Assembly (NCBI RefSeq): GCF_003129465.1 | Contig: NZ_QFFF01000001.1 | Coordinates: 124,001 to 188,000, forward strand | Length of the DNA: 64,000 bases | From: Sphingosinicella humi | GTDB lineage: Bacteria > Pseudomonadota > Alphaproteobacteria > Sphingomonadales > Sphingomonadaceae | Direction of reading: 5' to 3' | Shown here: one piece after another, positions 1 to 7,639 of the stretch | How positions within the stretch are numbered: the stretch's first letter is position 1 | Layout of the letters: every line of letters starts with the position of its first letter | Program-made: the position numbers and the translations under genes | Notes under the pieces: model-generated | What the model was told of the DNA's origin: nothing | The model's input: only the letters and a program-made list of their open reading frames with translations | The model's database searches: none

Positions 1-43
1 CCGGTAAGCTCATTTCCTTCCGCAACTGACGTGCGCGCTTCAC
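1..43 (-). CDS. Possible 5' end of a DUF559-type gene, cut by the left edge
   Basis: The minus strand reads VKRARQLRKEMSLP from a GTG at position 43 to the edge with no stop. The same frame is open further upstream (SDET precedes the valine) but has no better start codon. The pattern ARxLRxxMsLP resembles the N-terminus of DUF559 proteins, which have a Vsr-like nuclease fold. Only 14 residues are visible, so this is a suggestion. It lies downstream of mccB and beside a large palindromic repeat. Confidence 0.3.
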   Translation of the reverse strand, partial: MKRARQLRKEMSLP

Positions 44-90
44 CGTCTCATCAGAAGCGCCGACGGTTCGGTGCTTGACGCGACGCCGTT

Positions 91-217
91 CCTCCCCGGA
101 ACGGGGAGGGGGACCGCGACGCGGAGCGGCGTGGTGGTGGGGCCGGAGCGCGGCCTGTGAGTCAGCATCGGCCCCTCCACCAGCCTTCGGCTGGTCCCCC
201 TCCCCGTTCCGGGGAGG
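91..217. repeat. Long imperfect inverted repeat, family E
   Basis: The element starts CCTCCCCGGAACGGGGAGGG and ends with the reverse complement (CCCTCCCCGTTCCGGGGAGG), with GC-rich arms between. A partial relative lies at 4848-4903. It fills the gap downstream of mccB and contains no gene. Confidence 0.75.
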
Positions 218-240
218 ATTTTGAGGCCTCGACTCCACCA

Positions 241-1836
241 TCACATCCGGAACAGGCCGAAATTGGCCCGCTCCGGGATCGGCGCGTTCAGCGTCGCCGC
301 GAACGCCAGCCCCAGCACGTCCCGCGTCTGCACAGGATCGATAATACCGTCATCCCACAGCCGCGCGGTGGCGTGGTAGGGGTTACCCTCACCCTCGTAG
401 CGCTGCCGAATGGGCGCCTTGAACGCCTCCGCCTCCTCCGGCGTCCAGCTCTCAGCGTCCTTGTGAACCGTTGCCAGCACGCTCGCGGCCTGCTCGCCGC
501 CCATGACGGAAATGCGGCTGTTAGGCCAGGTGAAGAGGAACCTCGGCGAATAGGCCCGGCCGCACATGCCGTAATTGCCGGCGCCGAAGCTGCCGCCGAT
601 CAGCACGGTGATCTTCGGCACCTGCGCCGTCGCCACCGCCGTCACCAGCTTGGCGCCGTTCTTGGCGATCCCCTCCGCCTCATATTTGCCGCCGACCATG
701 AAGCCGGAGATGTTCTGGAGGAACAGCAGGGGCGTCCGCCGCTGGCAGGCGAGCTCGATGAAATGCGCGCCCTTCAAGGCGCTCTCGCTGAACAGGATGC
801 CGTTATTCGCCAGGATCGCGACCGGCATGCCCCAGATGCGCGCGAAGCCGCACACCAGGGTCGTGCCATAGAGCGCCTTGAACTCGTGGAACTCGGAGCC
901 GTCGACGATGCGGCCGATCACCTCGTGCACGTCGTAGGGGGTGCGCACATCGTCGGGAATGATGCCGTAAAGCTCCTCCGGATCGAGCTTCGGCTCCACC
1001 GGCTCGGCGATGTCGAGATCGACGGCCTTCACACTGTTCAATCGCGACACGATATCGCGGACGATCGCCAGCGCATGATCGTCATTCTCGGCGAGGTGGT
1101 CGACGACGCCGGACTTGCGGGCATGGAGGTCGCCGCCGCCCAGGTCTTCCGCCGAAATGACCTCGCCCGTCGCCGCCTTCACCAGCGGCGGGCCGGCGAG
1201 GAAGATCGTGCCCTGGTTCTTCACGATCACCGTCTCGTCGGACATGGCCGGAACATAGGCGCCGCCCGCCGTGCAGCTTCCCATCACGCAGGCGATCTGG
1301 GCCAGCCCCTCCGCCGACATCTGCGCCTGGTTGTAGAAGATGCGCCCGAAATGCTCGCGGTCCGGAAACACCTCGGCCTGGTGCGGCAAATTGGCGCCGC
1401 CGGAATCAACCAGGTAGATGGACGGCAACCGGTTCTGCAGCGCGATCTCCTGCGCGCGCAGATGCTTCTTCACCGTCATCGGATAGTAAGTGCCGCCTTT
1501 GACGGTGGCGTCGTTGCAGACGATCATCGCCTCGCGCCCGGAAACGCGGCCGATCCCCGCGATCATCCCCGCGCCCGGTACCTCGCCCTTGTACATGTCG
1601 CAGGCGGCGAGTTGCCCGATCTCCAGGAAGGGCGACCCCGGATCGAGCAGCCGCGCCACGCGGTCTCGCGGCAGCAGCTTGCCCCGCGCCACATGCCGCT
1701 CGCGATGCTTCTCCGCCCCGCCCAGCGCCGCCTCCGCCACCCGCGCCCGCAGGTCGTCGGCCAGGACCCGGTTGTGCACGGCATAGCGGCGGAAGGTGTC
1801 GGAGCCCTCGTCGATCTTGGACGTGATCTGCGTCAC
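241..1836 (-). CDS. mccB: Acyl-CoA carboxylase carboxyltransferase (methylcrotonyl-CoA carboxylase beta subunit)
   Basis: The 531-residue protein transfers CO2 from carboxybiotin to 3-methylcrotonyl-CoA, the step after isovaleryl-CoA dehydrogenase in leucine breakdown. The carboxyltransferase fold is clear: [16 protein letters not shown] in the N-terminal half forms the acyl-CoA oxyanion region, and [18 protein letters not shown] near residues 430-450 marks the second crotonase-like lobe. The GTG at 1836 is preferred because GGGGGGAG lies just upstream; an in-frame ATG further up falls inside a repeat. The isovaleryl-CoA dehydrogenase gene lies upstream on the same strand, which favours methylcrotonyl- over propionyl-CoA. 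The biotin-carboxylase partner is not in the window, and a repeat lies immediately downstream. Confidence 0.93.
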   Translation of the reverse strand: MTQITSKIDEGSDTFRRYAVHNRVLADDLRARVAEAALGGAEKHRERHVARGKLLPRDRVARLLDPGSPFLEIGQLAACDMYKGEVPGAGMIAGIGRVSGREAMIVCNDATVKGGTYYPMTVKKHLRAQEIALQNRLPSIYLVDSGGANLPHQAEVFPDREHFGRIFYNQAQMSAEGLAQIACVMGSCTAGGAYVPAMSDETVIVKNQGTIFLAGPPLVKAATGEVISAEDLGGGDLHARKSGVVDHLAENDDHALAIVRDIVSRLNSVKAVDLDIAEPVEPKLDPEELYGIIPDDVRTPYDVHEVIGRIVDGSEFHEFKALYGTTLVCGFARIWGMPVAILANNGILFSESALKGAHFIELACQRRTPLLFLQNISGFMVGGKYEAEGIAKNGAKLVTAVATAQVPKITVLIGGSFGAGNYGMCGRAYSPRFLFTWPNSRISVMGGEQAASVLATVHKDAESWTPEEAEAFKAPIRQRYEGEGNPYHATARLWDDGIIDPVQTRDVLGLAFAATLNAPIPERANFGLFRM

Positions 1837-1850
1837 TGGCGCTCCCCCCT

Positions 1851-1921
1851 CGTCATAGCGACGAGCGTAGCGACGAAGCAATCCAGCCGCCGCACTGGGC
1901 CTCGCTGCGCTCGCAATGACG
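1851..1921. repeat. Palindromic repeat, family A (cattgcgag type)
   Basis: The outer arms are CGTCATAGCGACGAGCG and CGCTGCGCTCGCAATGACG, with GAAGCAATCCAG inside. Related copies are at 5453-5536 and inside selO at 18632-18728. It lies between mccB and the small membrane-protein gene upstream. Confidence 0.8.
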
Positions 1922-1933
1922 GCAGAAACACCT

Positions 1934-2188
1934 TCATGCCGACATCTCCACCGGCCGCTTGCGGATGAGGTAACGGTAGATGCCGAGCAGGTTGATCCCG
2001 AACAGCACGATATTCTGCGTCAAGAGCCCCCCTTCCTCGTCCATCAGCCCATAGCCGACCCAGGCCAGGCTGGCGAAGGCGAACAGCACGAACCCCCAGC
2101 CCGTCACCCGCCGCCCGAAATCGAGCGAGATCATGAACGCCGCGACGATCCCGCCGATCGTGGCGAACCATTCGAGCGCGGGGATCAT
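1934..2188 (-). CDS. Small three-helix membrane protein
   Basis: This 84-residue protein has three hydrophobic stretches, at about residues 5-20, 30-48 and 57-73, followed by the basic tail YLIRKRP. I do not recognise a family with assigned function. It lies between the isovaleryl-CoA dehydrogenase gene and mccB on the same strand, separated from each by a palindromic repeat, so co-transcription is possible but nothing ties it to leucine catabolism. It is probably an inner-membrane protein. Confidence 0.7.
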   Translation of the reverse strand: MIPALEWFATIGGIVAAFMISLDFGRRVTGWGFVLFAFASLAWVGYGLMDEEGGLLTQNIVLFGINLLGIYRYLIRKRPVEMSA

Positions 2189-2205
2189 TGGACCGCCCCT
2201 CTCTT

Positions 2206-2295
2206 CGTCATCCCCGCGAAAGCGGGGATCCCGCTTTTTCTTTTTCGGCGTCGGGGCGGAAGTGAAGCGGGATTCCCGCTTTCGCGGGAATGACG
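2206..2295. repeat. Palindromic repeat, family B (gcgaaagcggga type)
   Basis: Inverted arms CGTCATCCCCGCGAAAGCGG and CCCGCTTTCGCGGGAATGACG enclose a T-rich loop. It is one of about nine copies of this class in the window and sits between two same-strand genes. Confidence 0.85.
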
Positions 2296-2309
2296 GGAGA
2301 GAGTGCCCA

Positions 2310-3461
2310 TCATGCGCCGATCAATTCCCGCCCGATCAGCATCCGCCTGATCTCGTTCGTCCCCGCGCCGATATCGAGCAGCTTGGCGTCACGGGCATAA
2401 CGCTCCACCGGCCAGTCCTTCGTATATCCGGCACCGCCCAAGGCCTGGATCGCCTCCAGGCTCGTCCGCACCGCATTCTCGCTCGCCAGCAGAATGGCGC
2501 CCGCCGCGTCGAACCGCGTGGTCTTGCCCGCATCGCACGCCCTGGCCACCGCATAGACATAGGCCCGGGCCGAATTCAGCGCGACGTACATGTCCGCGAT
2601 CTTGGCCTGCATCAGCTGGAAGCTGCCGATCGGCTGCCCGAACTGCTTGCGCTCCCGCACATAGGGAATGACGACGTCCAGGCACGCCTGCATGATGCCG
2701 AGCTGGATGCCGGCGAGCACCGTGCGCTCATAATCGAGCCCGGACATCAGCACCCCGACGCCGCCATTTTCCGGCCCCATCACATTCTCTTCCGGCACCT
2801 CGCAGTCGTTGAAGACCAGCTCCCCCGTCGGCGAGCCGCGCATGCCCATCTTGTCGAGCTTCTGACCCGTAGAGAAGCCGGGCATGTCCTTCTCGATGAT
2901 GAAGGTGGTGATGCCCCGGCTCCCCTCGCCGGTCTTGGCATAGACGACCAGCGTGTCGGCATAGGCCGCGTTGGTGATCCAGAATTTGCTGCCGTTGAGG
3001 AGGTAGCGATCGCCCTTCCGATCGGCGCGAAGCTTCATGCCGACTACGTCCGATCCGGCCCCCGCCTCGCTCATCGCGAGCGCCCCGACATGCTCGCCCG
3101 AGATCAGCTTGGGCAGATATTTCGCCTTCTGCTCGGCATTGGCCCACCGCCGTATCTGGTTGACGCAGAGGTTCGAATGCGCGCCGTAGCTGAGGCCGAT
3201 CGAGGCCGAGGCCCGCGCCACTTCCTCCTGCGCGACGACATGCTCCAGATAGCCAAGTCCGAGACCGCCATCCGCTTCGTCGACCGTGATGCCATGAAGC
3301 CCCAGCGCCCCCATCTCCGGCCACAGCTCCTTGGGGAACCAGTCCTCCTCGTCGATCTTCGCGGCCAGCGGCGCGATCCTGTCGGCGGCGAAGCGGCGGG
3401 TAGTCTCGCGGATGGTATCGGCCATCTCGCCGAGCGCGAAATCGAGCCCGAATTCGGACAT
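2310..3461 (-). CDS. ivd: Isovaleryl-CoA dehydrogenase
   Basis: This 383-residue flavoprotein oxidises isovaleryl-CoA to 3-methylcrotonyl-CoA and passes electrons to ETF. The acyl-CoA dehydrogenase fold is complete: [15 protein letters not shown] in the middle domain, the FAD-contacting [15 protein letters not shown], and the C-terminal [16 protein letters not shown]. In isovaleryl-CoA dehydrogenases the catalytic Glu lies in helix G rather than near the C-terminus, which fits [12 protein letters not shown]. The start at 3461 follows AGGAGACCAGAC, and in-frame upstream sequence does not look like family sequence. Together with mccB it supplies two consecutive leucine-pathway steps. Confidence 0.9.
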   Translation of the reverse strand: MSEFGLDFALGEMADTIRETTRRFAADRIAPLAAKIDEEDWFPKELWPEMGALGLHGITVDEADGGLGLGYLEHVVAQEEVARASASIGLSYGAHSNLCVNQIRRWANAEQKAKYLPKLISGEHVGALAMSEAGAGSDVVGMKLRADRKGDRYLLNGSKFWITNAAYADTLVVYAKTGEGSRGITTFIIEKDMPGFSTGQKLDKMGMRGSPTGELVFNDCEVPEENVMGPENGGVGVLMSGLDYERTVLAGIQLGIMQACLDVVIPYVRERKQFGQPIGSFQLMQAKIADMYVALNSARAYVYAVARACDAGKTTRFDAAGAILLASENAVRTSLEAIQALGGAGYTKDWPVERYARDAKLLDIGAGTNEIRRMLIGRELIGA

Positions 3462-3551
3462 GTCTGGTCTCCTGTTCGGCCTCGGCCCTAGCAGAGCCCC
3501 GCCGATTTGAACAAGCGGCCGCGCGAGACTATGTGCAGCGCACAACTTTCT

Positions 3552-3628
3552 CGTTCGTCCCGAGCGTAGTCGAGGGGCGCCCGTGATGACTCAGTGCCAA
3601 CGCCCCTCGACTACGCTCGGGACGAACG
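3552..3628. repeat. Palindromic repeat, family C (cgttcgtcccgagc type)
   Basis: The arms CGTTCGTCCCGAGCGTAGTC and GACTACGCTCGGGACGAACG are perfect inverted repeats around a short centre. A second copy is at 37877-37953. It lies between the divergent ivd and thiolase genes, so it may carry or interrupt their promoters. Confidence 0.9.
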
Positions 3629-3651
3629 ATGCCTAGGAGTTCGACCACACC

Positions 3652-4842
3652 ATGACCGCCACCGCCGACCCGATCGTCATCCTCTCCTACGCCCGCACGC
3701 CGATGGGCGGCTTCCAGGGCAGCCTTGCCGGCGCCACCGCCACCGAATTGGGCGCCACCGCCGTCCGCGCTGCGGTCGAGCGCGCCGGCGTCTCCGCGCA
3801 AGACGTCGAGCGCTGCTACATGGGCTGCGTCCTCCCCGCCGGTCTCGGCCAGGCCCCGGCGCGCCAGGCCGCGCTCGGCGCCGGCCTTCCCAAATCCACC
3901 GAAGCCGTCACCATCAACAAGATGTGCGGCTCGGGCATGAAGGCGGCGATGATGGCCGCCGACAGCCTGGCGGCCGGCAGCGCCGACATCATCGTCGCGG
4001 GCGGCATGGAGTCGATGTCCAACGCCCCCTATCTCCTGAAGAAGCACCGCGCCGGCGCCCGCATCGGCCACGACACCGTCTACGACCACATGATGCTCGA
4101 CGGCCTCGAAGACGCCTACGAGCCTGGCCGCGCCATGGGCACTTTCGCGGAAGCCACCGCCGGCGAGTATCAGCTGACGAGGGCGGCGCAGGACGAATAT
4201 GCCATCGAATCCCTCACCCGCGCCCAGACCGCACAGAAGAGCGGCTGGTTCGACAAGGAGATCGTCGCCGTCGAGGTGAAGACCCGCAAGGGCGCCGAGA
4301 CGGTGGACAAGGACGAGCAGCCGCTGAAGGGCGACGCCTCCAAGATCCCGGCCTTGCGCCCCGCTTTCTCCAAGGACGGCACCATCACCGCCGCCAACGC
4401 GTCGAGCATCTCCGACGGCGCCGCCGCCCTGGTCATGACCCGCGCCTCGACCGCCGAGGCCAAGGGCCTGAAGCCCGTCGCCCGCATCGTTGCCCACACG
4501 GCTCACGCCCGCGAGCCGGCCCAGTTCACCACCGCCCCGATCGGCGCCATCGAGCGGCTGCTGGAAAAGACCGGCTGGAAGATCGGCGACGTCGACCTGT
4601 TCGAGATCAACGAGGCCTTCGCCTGCGTCACCATGTTCGCGATGAAGGACCTCGGCATCCCGCACGACAAGGTCAACATCCACGGCGGCGCCACCGCCAT
4701 GGGCCACCCGATCGGAGCCTCCGGCGCCCGCATCCTCGCCACCCTCATATCGGCCCTCGAACGCACCGGCGGCAAACGCGGCATCGCCAGCCTCTGCATC
4801 GGCGGCGGCGAAGCCACCGCTATGGCGGTGGAGTTGATCTAA
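3652..4842 (+). CDS. Acetyl-CoA C-acyltransferase (thiolase)
   Basis: The 396-residue protein has the usual length of degradative or biosynthetic thiolases, which interconvert acetoacetyl-CoA or 3-ketoacyl-CoA with acetyl-CoA. The nucleophilic Cys is C92 in NKMCGSGMKAA, the catalytic His is H352 in AMGHPIGASGARI, and the second Cys is C382 in SLCIGGGEATAMA. The sequence is closest in style to acetoacetyl-CoA thiolases of the AtoB/PhaA type. It is divergent from ivd and could complete leucine breakdown by cleaving acetoacetyl-CoA. Whether it serves polyhydroxybutyrate synthesis instead cannot be told here. Confidence 0.92.
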   Translation: MTATADPIVILSYARTPMGGFQGSLAGATATELGATAVRAAVERAGVSAQDVERCYMGCVLPAGLGQAPARQAALGAGLPKSTEAVTINKMCGSGMKAAMMAADSLAAGSADIIVAGGMESMSNAPYLLKKHRAGARIGHDTVYDHMMLDGLEDAYEPGRAMGTFAEATAGEYQLTRAAQDEYAIESLTRAQTAQKSGWFDKEIVAVEVKTRKGAETVDKDEQPLKGDASKIPALRPAFSKDGTITAANASSISDGAAALVMTRASTAEAKGLKPVARIVAHTAHAREPAQFTTAPIGAIERLLEKTGWKIGDVDLFEINEAFACVTMFAMKDLGIPHDKVNIHGGATAMGHPIGASGARILATLISALERTGGKRGIASLCIGGGEATAMAVELI

Positions 4843-4847
4843 AAGAC

Positions 4848-4903
4848 CCTCCCCGGAACGAGGAGGGGGACCGCACGAAGTGCGGTGGAGGGGCCGCCGA
4901 AGG
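4848..4903. repeat. Partial repeat, family E
   Basis: CCTCCCCGGAACGAGGAGGG followed by GACCGCACGAAGTGCGGTGG resembles the left part of the 91-217 element. It starts a few bases after the thiolase stop and ends just before the acetyltransferase start, so it forms part of that gene's 5' leader. Confidence 0.65.
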
Positions 4904-4914
4904 CGGAACAGCGC

Positions 4915-5379
4915 ATGATCTACAAAGTCCGCCAGCTGTCGTCAGACGACCTCCCCGCCTTCGACGCCCTCCTCACTCTGTTCGGCGATGTCTTCGAAGA
5001 CCCCGCGAGCTACGACGAGCGCCGCCCCCGCCCCGCCTACCTCGCGCGGCTCCTGCAACGCGACACCTTCGTCGCCCTCGCGGCCTTCGAGGGCGACCAA
5101 GTGCTGGGCGGCCTCGCCGCCTACGTCCTCGACAAGTTCGAGCGGGAACGCTCCGAGATCTATATCTACGATCTCGCCGTCGACGCCGCCCATCGCCGCC
5201 GCGGCATCGCGACCGCCCTCATCGCCGAACTCCAGAAGGTCGCCGCCCAGCGCGGCGCCTGGGTCATCTACGTCCAGGCCGATTATGGCGACGATCCCGC
5301 CGTCGCCCTCTACACCAAGCTCGGCACCCGCGAGGACGTCATGCACTTCGACATCCCGGTGCCAGCACGGCAGCCGTAA
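4915..5379 (+). CDS. AAC(3)-I family aminoglycoside 3-N-acetyltransferase homologue
   Basis: This 154-residue GNAT protein strongly resembles AAC(3)-Ia, which acetylates the 3-amino group of gentamicin-type aminoglycosides using acetyl-CoA. Shared blocks recalled from that family include [15 protein letters not shown] (residues 75-89), the acetyl-CoA loop [11 protein letters not shown] (93-103) and [17 protein letters not shown] (121-137), followed by REDVMHFDI. The ATG at 4915 is chosen because the family starts close to this point; an upstream in-frame ATG would be encoded by a repeat. The gene is flanked on both sides by dispersed repeats rather than by an integron or transposase. Substrate and resistance phenotype are not shown by sequence alone. 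Confidence 0.88.
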   Translation: MIYKVRQLSSDDLPAFDALLTLFGDVFEDPASYDERRPRPAYLARLLQRDTFVALAAFEGDQVLGGLAAYVLDKFERERSEIYIYDLAVDAAHRRRGIATALIAELQKVAAQRGAWVIYVQADYGDDPAVALYTKLGTREDVMHFDIPVPARQP

Positions 5380-5452
5380 AGACTCTTGGCTGCCCGCAAG
5401 AGCCAGCCCACTAGTCTCGTTCACGTCGCACCTACCATCCAGTGGTTCCCTC

Positions 5453-5536
5453 CGTCATTGCGAGCGTAGCGAAGCAATCCAGTACGGCCTCTGCGGCAGG
5501 ACTGGATGCCGCGTCGCTCCGCTCCTCGCGATGACG
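5453..5536. repeat. Palindromic repeat, family A
   Basis: It begins CGTCATTGCGAGCGTAGCG and ends CGCTCCTCGCGATGACG, with GAAGCAATCCAG next to the left arm. It lies between the acetyltransferase and the TonB-like gene. Confidence 0.85.
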
Positions 5537-5583
5537 ACCACCCGTTCATCGACCGAACAAGTTCAATGACTTAAACTGTGTCC

Positions 5584-6318
5584 ATGATGGCGCGCCTCGA
5601 TTCCGACCGCCTCAAATCCGCGCTCGGCGTCGCCGCCTTGCACGCGGCTCTCGGCTATGCCTTCGTTGCCGGCCTGGGCTTCGAGCTTCCCGCCACGGTT
5701 GACAGCTACCTCAAGCTGTTCGACGTCCGCGCCCTGCCGCCGCCGCCGCCGCCCGTCGCGCAGGCCGACCCCGACAGCGAACGCACGCCCGAGCCCGAAG
5801 GCGCCGCTGCCCCGCCGAACCTCAAGGCGGACCCCGCCCCGATCGTCGCGCCAAAGCCCGAGATCGTCATCCCCATCCCGCCGCCCGTCGTCGCCGCGCC
5901 CGTGGCTGGCACCGGCCCCGCGCCCTCCGCCGGCGCCTCGGACCGGCCTGGCCCCGGCACAGGAGCGGGCGGCGAAGGGACGGGCACCGGCAGCGGCCGC
6001 TTCGGCAGCGGCACCGGTGGCGGAGGCGCCGCCACCCCAGCTCGCCAGATCGCCGGCCGCATCGTCGATTCCGATTATCCCCGCGCTGCCCGCCGCGCCC
6101 GCGACGAAGGCCGCGTCCGCGTCCACTTCACCGTTGCGACCAACGGCCGCGCCACCGACTGCCGCGTCGTCATGAGCAGCGGCCACCCCGAACTCGACGC
6201 CACCACCTGCCGCCTCATCGAACGCCGCTACCGCTTCGAACCGGCGCGGGACGCGCGAGGGCAGCCCGTGCCCGAGACCAAGGGTTGGGAACAGGTCTGG
6301 TGGCTGGAGGGACGCTAG
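5584..6318 (+). CDS. TonB-family energy-transducing protein
   Basis: The 244-residue protein has an N-terminal hydrophobic segment at about residues 12-30. A long periplasmic linker rich in Pro and then Gly follows (PPPPPP near residue 50, GTGAGGEGTGTGSG near 130). A TonB C-terminal domain begins with RIVDSDYPRAARRARDEGRV, and V-F-V type strands end in RRYRFEPARDA. It probably couples the proton-motive force to outer-membrane receptors, or acts as a TonB paralogue in envelope work. No exbB/exbD gene is adjacent. The start is uncertain among GTG 5578, ATG 5584 and ATG 5587, and no convincing ribosome site decides it. Confidence 0.82.
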   Translation: MMARLDSDRLKSALGVAALHAALGYAFVAGLGFELPATVDSYLKLFDVRALPPPPPPVAQADPDSERTPEPEGAAAPPNLKADPAPIVAPKPEIVIPIPPPVVAAPVAGTGPAPSAGASDRPGPGTGAGGEGTGTGSGRFGSGTGGGGAATPARQIAGRIVDSDYPRAARRARDEGRVRVHFTVATNGRATDCRVVMSSGHPELDATTCRLIERRYRFEPARDARGQPVPETKGWEQVWWLEGR

Positions 6319-6450
6319 CCCGCGACTTAGGAGCGCCTGCGAGGAGCCGAACGTGTTGCGGGCCGTCAGCCCGCTCATGCTCTCCGCCCAACCGACACTC
6401 CGCCACCGCGAGTCGAGGAACGGACGCCCTCGCGCATCCGCTGGAAGGGC

Positions 6451-7635
6451 ATGGACGAACTCATTTTAGAACCCGCGCGCGCCTGGCTTCCCGGTTGGGC
6501 GGAGGGTCCCGCGACGCTGGCGGCGGCACTGCTGATAGCGCTCGTCCTTCACTGGCTGCTGATGCACGTCGCAGGGCGCATCGCCCGGCGCTCTGAAGGA
6601 CTCGACACCGGCATCGTCACCTGCGCCGGCCAGCCGCTGCGCCTGCTGTTCATGGTGGCCGCCTTCATCGCCGTGCTGCCGGCGCTCGACCTGGGGACGA
6701 AGAGCGAGGAGGTCGTGCGCCGCGTCCTCGCCTTGGCCGTTCCCGGCCTGCTCGGCTGGCTGGCCATCCGGTTCCTCAAGACCGTCCGCGGCATCGTCGA
6801 GCACCGCTCGGACATCTCGGTCCGCGACAACCTCCGCGCCCGCCGGCGCCGCACCCGTGTCGCCATCCTCTATCGCGTGGCGGTGATCCTGGTCGGAGTC
6901 GTCACCCTCTGCTTCATGCTGATGACGATCCCGTCGGTTCGCGCCGTCGGCCTCACCCTTTTCGCCTCGGCGGGCATAGCCGGCCTTGCCGTCGCGGCCG
7001 CCGCCCAGCCGGCGCTCAAGAACCTCATCGCCGGCATCCAGCTCGCCTTCACCGAACCGATCCGCATCGACGACGTCGTCATCGTCGAGGGCGAATGGGG
7101 CCGGATCGAGGAGATCCGACTCACCTATGTGGTCGTGCGCGTCTGGGACGATCGGCGCCTCGTCGTCCCCGTATCGAAGTTCCTCGAGAATAGCTTCCAG
7201 AACTGGACCCGGCAGTCGGCCGATCTCCTCGGCACCGTCTTCCTCCATGTCGATCCCACCGTCGACGTGCCGCCGATCCGCGAGAAGCTCATGGAGCTGG
7301 TGAAGGCGCATCCGCTCTGGGACGGGCGCGTCGCCGTCCTCCAGGTGACCGAGGCGAGGCCCGAGGCGGTCGAGCTGCGCGCTCTCGTCAGCGCCCGCGA
7401 CGCAGGCGAGGCCTTCGATCTTCGCTGCGACGTCCGCGAGCGGTTGCTTGCCTATATCCGCGACACCCAGCCGCATGCCCTGCCCCGTAGCCGGACGGAA
7501 TGGGTCGAAGCGGGGGATGAGAATGCCAGCCGACATTCATTCATGTTCCCCGGCGAAAGCCGAGGTCCAGAAGGGCGGAAGAGCTGGGCCCCGGCTTTCG
7601 CCGGGGAGCAGGACCGCGACGTCGGCGACCGCTGA
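6451..7635 (+). CDS. MscS-family mechanosensitive ion channel
   Basis: The 394-residue inner-membrane protein has hydrophobic helices at about residues 20-40, 65-80, 95-110 and 140-155. The pore helix TM3 region is GLTLFASAGIAGLAVAAAA, and a beta domain follows (EPIRIDDVVIVEGEWGRIEEI, then PVSKFLENSFQNWTR). Such channels open on hypo-osmotic shock to release solutes. The last 30-40 residues (from about SFMFPGESRGP) do not look like channel sequence and are encoded by a dispersed palindromic repeat at 7547-7608. The gene is convergent with the trehalose operon, ending 4 bp from otsA. Confidence 0.9.
   Translation: MDELILEPARAWLPGWAEGPATLAAALLIALVLHWLLMHVAGRIARRSEGLDTGIVTCAGQPLRLLFMVAAFIAVLPALDLGTKSEEVVRRVLALAVPGLLGWLAIRFLKTVRGIVEHRSDISVRDNLRARRRRTRVAILYRVAVILVGVVTLCFMLMTIPSVRAVGLTLFASAGIAGLAVAAAAQPALKNLIAGIQLAFTEPIRIDDVVIVEGEWGRIEEIRLTYVVVRVWDDRRLVVPVSKFLENSFQNWTRQSADLLGTVFLHVDPTVDVPPIREKLMELVKAHPLWDGRVAVLQVTEARPEAVELRALVSARDAGEAFDLRCDVRERLLAYIRDTQPHALPRSRTEWVEAGDENASRHSFMFPGESRGPEGRKSWAPAFAGEQDRDVGDR
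7547..7608. repeat. Palindromic repeat, family B, inside the 3' end of the mscS frame
   Basis: The arms TCCCCGGCGAAAGCCGAGG and CCCCGGCTTTCGCCGGGGA are inverted repeats. The sequence is translated in frame as the C-terminal tail of the MscS-like protein, whose stop codon lies just downstream at 7633-7635. Confidence 0.8.
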
Positions 7636-7639
7636 AGAC

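Noticed and set aside
157-1968. Long open frame antisense to mccB
   Set aside because: The protein is a low-complexity Arg/His/Leu-rich product typical of the GC-rich opposite strand, while the minus strand encodes a complete carboxyltransferase.
2206-2295. Palindromic repeats as ordinary Rho-independent terminators
   Set aside because: They make strong stems but lack a following T-run, occur between same-strand, divergent and convergent genes alike, and also inside reading frames, so a simple terminator role is not supported.
3594-5414. A 606-codon frame overlapping thiolase and the acetyltransferase in another phase
   Set aside because: It runs across two genes with clear families and has no domain of its own.
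6319-6450. Possible small gene between the TonB-like and mscS genes
   Set aside because: Short frames exist but none has a ribosome site or convincing codon pattern; I see nothing there.
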